Below, in pieces: positions 24,301 through 31,069 of a DNA stretch of 33,402 nt. This stretch comes from Phoronis ovalis (taxonomy: Eukaryota; Phoronida; Phoronidae). A program made the translations under genes and the position numbers. The number at the start of each line of letters is the position of its first letter. The stretch's first letter is position 1. The notes beneath the pieces were generated by a model. The model saw only the letters and a list, made by a program, of their open reading frames with translations. It was not told the DNA's origin and ran no database searches. Location of the stretch: NCBI GenBank assembly GCA_028565635.1, contig JAOXYB010021625.1, forward strand, positions 1 to 33,402, written 5' to 3'.

Positions 24301-24512
24301 GTCCTTAAATTACTAGTAGTTATAAATAATACATAGGGACTGAGATCAGAAATATCATAGTAAATGATGATGTGTAACCATATAACAAATCCTAAATAAA
24401 TCTGAGACGGATCAAAATGTCAATACATACCTGGATTATGGTGGAGGCATTTTGGTGTGGTTACTGTTACCATTGTCACCAAAAACAGCCATGATGACAA
24501 GCAAATGTCCAT
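5719..24512 (-). CDS. Venus kinase receptor-like tyrosine kinase with tandem OpuAC-like and GABA-B-like flytrap domains (17 coding exons, complete)
   Basis: Predicted single-pass receptor tyrosine kinase of 1357 residues (4074 nt with stop). Seen: 17 exons joined by GT-AG junctions with matching phases and no internal stop. Order: signal peptide 1-22; OpuAC/ProX-like domain about 40-375 with a Cys-rich insert 157-226; GABA-B/ANF-type flytrap about 380-815; membrane helix 831-854 followed by KRR; kinase about 893-1165; tail 1166-1357 ending VSVV. Kinase landmarks: GQGAFG 900-905, K924, E941, gatekeeper M970, HRDVACRN 1025-1032, DFG 1045-1047, PVRWMAPES 1067-1075. Known: flytrap plus insulin-receptor-like kinase defines the Venus kinase receptors, which bind amino acids and, in mosquito, a neurohormone. 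Inferred: ligand-driven dimerisation and trans-phosphorylation at the plasma membrane. Odd: the extra N-terminal OpuAC-like domain. A two-gene misjoin is unlikely because exon 5 spans both flytraps and exon 11 spans flytrap and membrane helix. Confidence 0.93.
6786..6993 (-). CDS. Receptor coding exon 16: kinase C-lobe
   Basis: Residues 1064-1133. [36 protein letters not shown] and [14 protein letters not shown] are almost diagnostic of the insulin receptor group ([44 protein letters not shown]). Acceptor CTTTCAG, donor GTAAGT. Confidence 0.96.
6994..8727 (-). other. Receptor intron 15 (1.7 kb)
   Basis: The largest intron in the kinase part. AT-rich, no exon-like segment seen. Its 3' two thirds (on plus, about 8102-8388) hold one copy of a dispersed repeat. 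Confidence 0.8.
8102..8388 (+). repeat. Dispersed repeat, copy 1 (with internal duplication)
   Basis: Resembles 17210-17451 along most of its length. Best block: CAATTTTATATCTTTCTATT followed by a near-identical continuation, against CAATTTTATATATTTCTATT in the other copy. Within this copy the units 8241-8296 and 8297-8343 look like diverged duplicates, both starting with GGGG and containing TTTC(T)A, then ACTACTAAAA. Confidence 0.55.
8728..8840 (-). CDS. Receptor coding exon 15: catalytic loop, DFG and activation loop
   Basis: Residues 1026-1064. [10 protein letters not shown] (1026-1035) supplies the catalytic Asp1027 and Asn1032; LADFGMAR holds D1045. The activation loop FDNGYYRF carries Y1057-Y1058, equivalent to the insulin receptor tandem tyrosines, while the first of the usual three is Phe1053. 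Acceptor CTTACAG, donor GTAAGG. This exon has no sizeable standalone ORF. Confidence 0.95.
9249..9399 (-). CDS. Receptor coding exon 14: kinase helices D and E
   Basis: Residues 976-1026. [12 protein letters not shown], then [19 protein letters not shown], then VH of the catalytic HRD, whose Arg is split by the intron. The order follows the insulin receptor group (DLKSYLRSLRP...MAAEIADGMAYL). Acceptor TTTCTAG at 9406-9400, donor GTAGGC. Confidence 0.95.
9755..9875 (-). CDS. Receptor coding exon 13: kinase helix C and hinge
   Basis: Residues 936-976. [11 protein letters not shown] (938-948) aligns with FLNEASVMKGF of the insulin receptor, so E941 is the salt-bridge Glu. [16 protein letters not shown] and [11 protein letters not shown] give gatekeeper M970 and the hinge. 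Acceptor TTGCAG, donor GTAATT. Confidence 0.95.
10642..10876 (-). CDS. Receptor coding exon 12: juxtamembrane and kinase N-lobe
   Basis: Residues 857-935. The juxtamembrane [14 protein letters not shown] resembles the DEWEVSREKI lead-in of insulin receptors. The glycine loop [12 protein letters not shown] (899-910) and VAVKTLK with catalytic K924 follow. No NPXY motif is present in the juxtamembrane segment. Acceptor TTTTTAG at 10882-10877, donor GTAGGA. Confidence 0.96.
11070..11557 (-). CDS. Receptor coding exon 11: flytrap end and transmembrane helix
   Basis: Residues 695-857. [15 protein letters not shown] (705-719) and [17 protein letters not shown] are hallmarks of the GABA-B-type flytrap C-terminal part. 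Paired Cys follow (C775-C828 region). The helix [20 protein letters not shown] within 831-854 ends with KRR as stop-transfer. Acceptor TTCACAG, donor GTGAGT directly after the membrane helix. Confidence 0.95.
11925..12212 (-). CDS. Receptor coding exon 10: flytrap lobe 2, GW motif
   Basis: Residues 599-694, phase 0 in and out. [13 protein letters not shown] (606-618) aligns with YVWFLIGWYADNW of GABA-B subunit 1; W613 is the ligand-contact Trp position. [17 protein letters not shown] follows the family's 'C....M..A..G.' pattern. Acceptor TTCTTAG, donor GTTAGT. Confidence 0.94.
12583..12678 (-). CDS. Receptor coding exon 9: flytrap lobe 2, FYET motif
   Basis: Residues 567-598, a small symmetric phase 0 exon. 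[20 protein letters not shown] (576-595) closely matches the IIVGLFYETEARKVFCE segment of GABA-B subunit 1, where the Tyr contacts ligand. Acceptor TTACAG at 12684-12679, donor GTATGA at 12582. It lies between longer ORF-bearing exons and is easy to miss. Confidence 0.93.
12856..13030 (-). CDS. Receptor coding exon 8: flytrap hinge and lobe 2
   Basis: Residues 508-566. [16 protein letters not shown] (513-528) is the 'L...W.WK.V..L...' helix-strand of class C flytraps. Acceptor TTTGCAG, donor GTAGGT. Leaves phase 0. Confidence 0.93.
13684..13837 (-). CDS. Receptor coding exon 7: flytrap ligand-contact loops
   Basis: Residues 457-508. GPGCSD (457-462) and VIISYGVES (477-485) match the GPGCSS and VLSYGSSS ligand loops of GABA-B receptor subunit 1 with identical spacing between them, followed by YPYFFRTIP (494-502). 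Acceptor TTCCAG at 13843-13838, donor GTAAGT at 13683. Phase 1 in, phase 2 out. Confidence 0.94.
14075..14110. repeat. CA-rich microsatellite
   Basis: CACACAC units interrupted by CC every 7 bp (heptamer ACACACC-like), in receptor intron 6. Confidence 0.85.
14251..14312. repeat. Alternating purine-pyrimidine microsatellite with inverted symmetry
   Basis: TATGTG-type units run into the complementary CACATA-type units, then (TA)n. TATGTGTA-CA-TACACATA forms a perfect short palindrome arm, so cruciform or Z-DNA formation is conceivable. In receptor intron 6. Confidence 0.75.
14393..14554 (-). CDS. Receptor coding exon 6: GABA-B-like flytrap, lobe 1
   Basis: Residues 403-457, symmetric exon (162 nt, phase 1 in and out). 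ARMAIDFVN and [12 protein letters not shown] match the first helix and second strand of class C/ANF-receptor flytraps ('A...AV..IN', 'L.L...D..C'). Ends with KFAGVLG, leading into the GPGCS loop of exon 7. Acceptor TTACAG, donor GTTAGT. Confidence 0.93.
14904..15407 (-). CDS. Receptor coding exon 5: end of OpuAC-like domain and start of GABA-B-like flytrap
   Basis: Residues 235-403, the largest extracellular exon after exon 11's size class (504 nt). [11 protein letters not shown] (275-285) fits the 'V.FYWWP' strand of OpuAC domains. The domain ends with [14 protein letters not shown] (361-374), like the terminal 'WL.EN...W..W' helix. [10 protein letters not shown] (380-389) then begins the type I flytrap ('I.IGGLFP' strand). 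One exon thus covers the junction of the two domains. Acceptor TTTCAG at 15413-15408, donor GTGAGT at 14903. Confidence 0.92.
16062..16348 (-). CDS. Receptor coding exon 4: OpuAC-like domain with Cys-rich insert
   Basis: Residues 139-235. Opens with GWYLPKF (141-147), the 'G.GWYVP.Y' step of OpuAC-type proteins. It then carries an insert of about 75 residues with seven cysteines (157, 187, 205, 210, 220, 223, 226) that bacterial family members lack. Acceptor TTTTCAG, donor GTAAGT. Phase 2 in, phase 1 out. Confidence 0.88.
16919..17047 (-). CDS. Receptor coding exon 3: OpuAC-like ligand-site region
   Basis: Residues 96-139, a symmetric exon (129 nt, phase 2 in and out). [13 protein letters not shown] (105-117) corresponds to the 'D.E.W.P' strand-turn that follows the first lobe motif in OpuAC proteins; W112 and W122 are candidates for an aromatic cage. 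Acceptor AATAG at 17052-17048, donor GTGACT at 16918. Confidence 0.86.
17210..17451 (+). repeat. Dispersed repeat, copy 2
   Basis: Same orientation as 8102-8388. Shared landmarks in order: TAGACTGG, AATTG(C/T)CTAAA, the CAATTTTATAT block, ACTAAAAC(A/G)ATTA, and ATGAAGAAAT. It lies in receptor intron 2. No coding capacity or terminal repeats were seen, so the class is unknown. Confidence 0.55.
17981..18185 (-). CDS. Receptor coding exon 2: start of the OpuAC-like domain
   Basis: Residues 28-96. Contains [20 protein letters not shown] (52-71), which matches the first helix and strand of OpuAC/ProX-type glycine-betaine-binding proteins (a pattern like 'A..ILEE.LGY.V.LV'). Acceptor TTCAG at 18190-18186, donor GTAAGT at 17980. 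Phase 1 in, phase 2 out. Confidence 0.88.
18186..24430 (-). other. Receptor intron 1 (6.2 kb)
   Basis: Separates the signal-peptide exon from the rest of the gene. It starts GTATGT and ends CCTTCAG. No convincing coding exon was found inside on either strand. It carries the foldback element at 24122-24297 and an AT-rich inverted repeat near 22588-22630. A long first intron often holds regulatory elements, but none can be read directly here. Confidence 0.75.
24122..24297. mobile_element. Foldback / MITE-like element
   Basis: About 175 bp with imperfect terminal inverted repeats of roughly 30 bp: left GGGGCCAGTTGTCGGAAA...GTAAAGTTAC, right GTAACTTTAC...TTTCTGACAATGGGCCC. A second inner inverted pair, CTTACAATTC and GAATTGTAAG, adds to the foldback. 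No ORF, so it would be non-autonomous. Target-site duplications are unclear (CCAAG against CCATGG flanks). Confidence 0.65.
24431..24512 (-). CDS. Receptor coding exon 1: start codon and signal peptide
   Basis: Encodes residues 1-27. The hydrophobic stretch [16 protein letters not shown] is a typical signal peptide core. The start is fixed by an in-frame TGA at 24536-24534 with no other in-frame ATG between, and the ATG has A at -3 and G at +4. The donor GTATGT follows at 24430. It ends in phase 1 and joins exon 2 to make Asp28. Confidence 0.82.
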
Positions 24513-24575
24513 ACTAAGTGAACTCAGCCCGCTTCACATTTTGCTCAATGTTCCAATCATGTCATTACTAATATT
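24513..24575 (-). other. 5' UTR part of receptor start exon, with upstream splice acceptor
   Basis: On the minus strand a pyrimidine-rich TTTTATGTTTTTCAG ends at 24576, so this exon probably begins at 24575 and is spliced to at least one non-coding exon further right that I could not place. The 63 nt contain an in-frame TGA and no competing in-frame ATG. Confidence 0.5.
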
Positions 24576-27500
24576 CTGAAAAACATAAAAATACAATTTT
24601 AGAAAGTTTACAAGTTTAACACAAGTTTACAAATCCATAGTTTGCCCAGACTTATATATATCCCTTAGAGAGCTCACATTGATAGTGCCTGTCTGATACA
24701 AATCTATAAATTAAACTTTCACAATTTTTATGAAAAATCCATTGTAAATGAAGACACAAGACACTATAGTTATAATAATAGATTAAGTAATAATGTTCAG
24801 TCATGATACCACACACAAACAAGGTAAATTTACAAATCGCTTCCACTCACATATATATATATAAAGCCATGGTTAATCAGTGGAAGTGTGGTAAGAAAGA
24901 AGGAATGAATCACTACATATATTGTACATAAAATATTTCTCATATCAGTTGCATCACAGTAAAATTATGGTAGTTGTCTGCAGCAGTCTCAGTGGGCATA
25001 ATTCAATAAAACATGAACAAATGCCTCCTGAAGGGATTTCTTGTAGAATGCCGACTTTTAGACCAAAGGGATCAAAAGATGTGGCATTTAAGTGTCTGAT
25101 ACTTGCAGACAATATTTAATGAACTATCAATTCAATGACAATTAAACCAGTGTCCGAAACAACCCGAGAGTCTTGCATAAAATACAAAACTATCTGCACG
25201 CTTTTCTAAAACTGTAGCAGACGGGTACGGCGCACTATTATGTATAACAATGACTGGCTTTTTACCTGGAAGTGATAAACATGGCAACTATCACAATTAC
25301 ACGATAAGTAAACTTCCAGATTGTGTAAGTGCCTATAAGTGCAGGTTGCAAATCCTGACTAGTTTGCCATAAAGTCATATTTCTCCATTAGTTTCCAACA
25401 GTGATATTAAAACTTGCTAGTCATTTAACAGAGGAAATGAAACTGAGTGATTTACCAAACTTGCGAAGAGACATCAGTTGTGCACATTAAATGTTAATGT
25501 TGTTTACCTTCCTAGAGTGACATTAGAAGATGAGATTAATATACATGAAATTGTTTTTAAAACCATTCTACTATTATCAGTCATCTCTGGAAAAGTTACA
25601 CTTTTCATGATTTTCTAAGCTTAATAGCTTTGCAACAGGCAATACGTTATTCTAATTTCAGGTAACATTTTTAGCATTGTTATAAACAATTACATAGATA
25701 GGTAACACGCAAGTTCTTTTCACAAAGACCATCCTGTGGGGATTTTTTGGTGCTTCAGGGCACAACTTAAAAGGGATCATTTTCCATTAAATATTTCTGG
25801 GCTCATTTATAGCAAAAAGCAGTATCTAACTTCAAAAGCAAAGTCCAACTGTTGATGTCTAGTTATTACATATGTATACAGTGATATATAGTAAATCAAT
25901 TGAAAATAAACGTAAAATATTTCCATACATAATGGAATAATATTTCACCCAATTAAATAGTATATCTATTGACATTTAGACAGAAATATTCTGTTATTTT
26001 AGATATACATAAATACAGTAATTGTCCACAGTGCATTAGAATGGAACTATTCATGGAACATGATAACTGAAATCGATTCAGTTATAACAAAAGTTAATAT
26101 AAAGGTATTAACTGTAAAGCTACTTCTACTTAAACACACATTAAAACATCTAGAAATTAATTAATCATAAAGTTATAACTTGATTTATGATTTGAAACAA
26201 ATCCAGAATTTTTAGACACTTATTACATTGCAAATGACTAAATAAGTACTGCTAGTTAACTTCAAAGGGAAGTTGAAATGGCCTTAATTTGCATCATCTG
26301 AATTTATGAATCTAACTTGTTTATGTCCATCACCTTAAAACAGGCAACATTCAACCAAGTAATAAAACATTGCTGAAATATCTGGAAGCAAATTTGTCCC
26401 CATGTACCTATTCTACAGCTCTGAGAGTAAATGCAGAAGGGAACTCGTCAAGCAGTTCAGAAAACCACACTGTAGAAATTACTGGCCCAAAGTCTTGAAT
26501 AAAGCCTGTAATCTTTATTTATGAAATGATAAGCTGCAGGTTTGTTTCTCTCTCTGAAGCAGTGACCTACAATTCACCTGAGACACTGTTGGAAATGAGC
26601 AAAACAACAATATTAATAACAATATGTGGTAGGTTTACAGGTGCTACTATTCATTACATTTTAATCACAAATCATTACCTAGTATATAAAGTTTAGTAAT
26701 TTTAATCAGAAGAAAGTCCATATGTTAAGTCTATAAATCCGCAGCCACCCCTTTTACATTGTACAACAAATAAAAGCAATCCTACAGATCATAGATAAAA
26801 ACTGTTTCAGAATTCACCGGATTTTGGGACAAAACTCGGAATGCAGATTGCAGGAAAATACGTGCATTAAATTTACATGTATTGCTTGTGGCCTGAGACA
26901 AATCTTTGGAATGCTTTCCAACTTCACAAACTCTTTACCTAACCCCACCACAATTGCTATAAATACAATGAAATATTTCTGTGGACTGAATTTACATTAT
27001 AACTGAAAAGTGACTTACTGGCTCCTTGCCTAAACCACAAGTGATGGCAATGGGAAGTAAACTCAAGTCATGACTACATTTAGAGAGGTTACAAAAAAAG
27101 TCACTGGCAGGCCAAAACAAAAATAACTTAATTTCACCCAAAAAGTTTTAAAAATCAAGACTGAATTCCCAATTATTTAGAGAGTTAAATGCCCCATTTG
27201 AGGGAAAAGTTAATGAACTTAGGAGCGTTGTTACTTATGGGTGTCTGTAGGTGTCACATGCAAAAAGATTTTCACAGTAGACTGAGTGGATCAATAGCCG
27301 AACAGCATGTAAACAAAATTATGTAAGACACTGTTAAAGTTGATGCTTCAATAGCATTCTACTATGGAGTCCTCAGTTATTCCATCAGTTGATTTACACC
27401 CAACATTCTGTTTTTATACAGGTGCAAGCTACCAATGAATTATATCATAAATAAAGGTCTATCCGACTTTAAAAAATCAGGAAACAAATTGTACAAAATG

Positions 27501-30500
27501 AAATTATTGAATACATATTATATGCTACATTATACAATTTTATTAAATTATATTAAAATTATTAAATTATTTTTTCAGAGTTATTAAATTTTTGCATGTT
27601 GGACGAGATATAAATTTGGATTAGCATTTTTATCTAAGGGACTATAAAAATGGTTTTAAAAATTCCGCTATTGTTCGCACCAGTCATTCACAGTCACTAA
27701 GAGGGATGTGGTTATTTGGCAGCTGTATAAATCCCTGATTAATACAACTATTGAATAAAAGTTGTGCAGGTTCTGTCTCAAAGGATAATCAAACAGTTAA
27801 TAAAAGAGATTGCAGCACAAGTCAATGTACTGACAATGAACATAACAAATTTGAACTCTAATTTGAATAAAGGTTGATTATGAAAATATTAGTACATGTA
27901 GAAATGTAGTTGATTTTCTTATTTCTGTTTTCAACAGTCCATGTTCTGTCTGCGAACTGTGAAAAAGTTAAAAAAGTATAGAAATTAGTTTTCAAATGTA
28001 AAGGTACACTGAAAAAATTAATAAAGATAAATAACTTCTGATAGGTTAAGCATTCAGTCTATCCAACGACATACCAACCATACCGACACTCTGACAATAG
28101 CACTCAACACCATAGAAAAACATACAATGCTGTCTCCTTACACCTGTATTTTACCACCATCATCATTTCAAACAAGATACAGGTGCTTATATTTTCTTTT
28201 TGAAATTTCACCAGAGAATAAAACTTTATTTATATACCTTTATTCCACAAGATTAAAGTAGCAGATATCGTTCAGCAAATTTATTCACTTTATTTAAGTT
28301 AAATTTTAGCCAATTAAATGAAAAGATAGTCACTCAAAAGTAAACATATTTTTATATTAACTTTATATTTATATTAACTTTGAAACAGTTATAAATTTGT
28401 GAGCTTCAAGGGTGGGTGTGTATTAGAGATGGGCATCTATTGGACAGTGGGTTTATTTCTAAGGGGGTGGGTGTCAAGGTTTGAAAAAATTATTATAAAT
28501 GAAAAAACAGTAGGTTACTTGGAAGTAACCACCTGACATTTATAAAATAAAATAGCTATTTTAATGGGAAAAGGATCAGAATTACAAAACAGATGCTGTT
28601 AAAAATTAAACTTTTAAAATTGTTTATTAAAACCACATCTTATAACTGTAGTATAATTCAAAGCATTCCTCATTTGGTAAGCTTTTGTCCTTCCTACAGT
28701 TAGTCATATTTCAGTGGCAAGCACTCAAATACAAAGCTGAAATCTATTTAAAGTAAATAAATATAATAGCCTCATTTATCCCACTTATATAATGGACATT
28801 ACCTCACAGGGTTAAGGATGAAGTCATTAATTTTCCTGCACTATCTGCACAGACATATTAAAATATTTTTATATTACATACAGAACACTAGAGATGATGC
28901 ACACTGCACATGTTGCCAGGCCGCAAGCATTTTATAGATTTAAGTGCAGCAAAGGATACTCTGTGGAGGCTTATATCACAAATGGAAACATGAGAGCTAT
29001 AAAAACATGTAGATTGATCATAATCAGAATCCACACAAACATGTAATGGGCACCCAAATAGATGTTTTTGTGTTTTGATATTCCTGTAAAGCATTTCTTT
29101 ATCATTATAGACCAGATTCTATTAATTAGTTGTACTGAATTTCAGAAATTGTTTATTTTAAAGTACGGCTCTATACAATTGCCTGCAGTGTACGTACTCC
29201 CCACTGTCTGAAATATTCCTGTGTCTGCTCCACCAGCCCAGTACTACTGTTGAATATTTTTTCATATATCCACAATCATGAATAAGTAAATACCTTGCTG
29301 GCTTTTTTACAAGTCAGTGCTATTTCACGAACTGAAAATTTCTTTATATTTCATACAAACATGATTGCACTATGGTGCTTCCAATAATAGCTGAGAGGAC
29401 AGACGGGAATGTTAGAAGCGAATATTAACAGACGTGATTACTAAGACTGAATAACTTCCTGAATCCATTGTTTAATTGTTTCTTTATCAAATGGCATTAT
29501 CAAAGCAGACTATTATGAAAACAAAGATGATGACGTGATATTTAATAAATATTATAGTACTGAATGACATGAAATATGATACGTAGATAGATTACTATAG
29601 GTAAGAAACACAAAAATGAATTTATAAACATTAATTGGTCAATATTTTGCAAAGTGATGCATCAACCTTTTCATCGAACGTTTCAAATAAGCATTCGTAC
29701 CTATTCTTCCTAGAATGCAACCAGCTTTATATAGGCATGTAATGTCACTTTATCACAGAAAGTTACATTGAATATAATCCTCGCATATCTAAAAATGATC
29801 AGGATCTTTTCTATAACATTCACATTCATGAAATTAAAATTCATATTTATACTTCTAATGCCTGCTAATCTCTTGGCTGGAATAAACATTCGTTATTTAA
29901 GCTATTGTATTGTGTTTTATTATCCTTATTACTTGCTAATTATTAGAAATGAAAGAAACATAATTACGATATAATGAATCCATACACACTCATTTCATGT
30001 TATAGCTGATAACCTTTTTTACTTGCACAGGAAAGTAACAGCACAGGGAAATAACTTTGCATGTTAACAACAATATTTTTATCTATTAGCTTTCTGATTG
30101 TCTGACTATTGAAGTTTTATAAACAAGTTTATAAAAGTCAGTGACTAATATTGTTCACATTTAAATGTAAAGAAGGCTCTTAGTTTTGAACAGCACCAAC
30201 CTAAAAGAAAACTATTATGATTTAATTTATTAACTGTGGTATTTTGCCCACATACTCCATGGTAATAACGTTTTGATGATAATCAACTGGGGACTGTTAA
30301 TTTATATATTTAATCTACTTTACATTATAAACTATAGCCACACAAGAAAATGTGGGAACAAACGTACCCATTTCAAAAATTACAAAAACCAATAGCTCAA
30401 CATCACATACATGAATCAATCCTGACATGAACACAAACTGCATTGGTCATCAGAAATGACCAAGGTCATGTATAGACCACAAAACAACATAAGGGCTGGT

Positions 30501-30856
30501 TTATTTTTGTTTTCAATTCACAACACAGAGAACTCACTTCCAAGTTCATGAAGAGAAAAATCCAAATTGAAAATCCCTATATAATGAATGAAACTAAAAC
30601 AGAAGACCACAAGTGCTTCAAATTAAAGCCACACCAAAACTAAGCATTAAAACAAACCAGACACCCATTTACCAATGTTACTCCCATCATATTTCTTAAC
30701 AGATAAACAATGCTTGAAATAGCATGGCCTGACATGAACTGATAGCAACTGCTAGGTAATGTTATTTATTTACCTGCAGGGGTTAGGATGTTAGAGGATT
30801 GTCTGTATGCAATGCATCATGCAGATCCGATGACTAACTACTCAGTCTTATGATTT

Positions 30857-30885
30857 ATTGATATAATAATTATAATAATTATATC
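30857..30885. repeat. AT-rich near-perfect palindrome
   Basis: GATATAATAATTAT followed by AATAATTATATC pair almost completely. A similar arrangement lies near 22588-22630. AT-rich palindromes of this size are common by chance in such DNA. Confidence 0.4.
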
Positions 30886-31029
30886 TAAAATAACAAGGTG
30901 AAGTTAGATTTAATAACAAGAATTACATATATATCAGTACAAAAATATTCCATCATATTCTACTAAAGATGGGGTCCAAATTTGCCTAGAAAAATTGAAA
31001 GACTTAAATAATCAAAAGCTTAACCACAA

Positions 31030-31069
31030 GCCAACTTCTATAAACATAGGCCAACTTCTACAAAACCAG
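31030..31069. repeat. Two-copy 20-bp tandem repeat
   Basis: GCCAACTTCTATAAACATAG followed directly by GCCAACTTCTACAAAACCAG, 16 of 20 positions alike. Confidence 0.6.

Noticed and set aside
5719-24512. Bacterial contamination or recent bacterial gene transfer as the source of the OpuAC-like domain
   Set aside because: The domain is split by four canonical introns, carries a Cys-rich extracellular insert, and shares frame and composition with the rest of the receptor. If transfer happened it is ancient.
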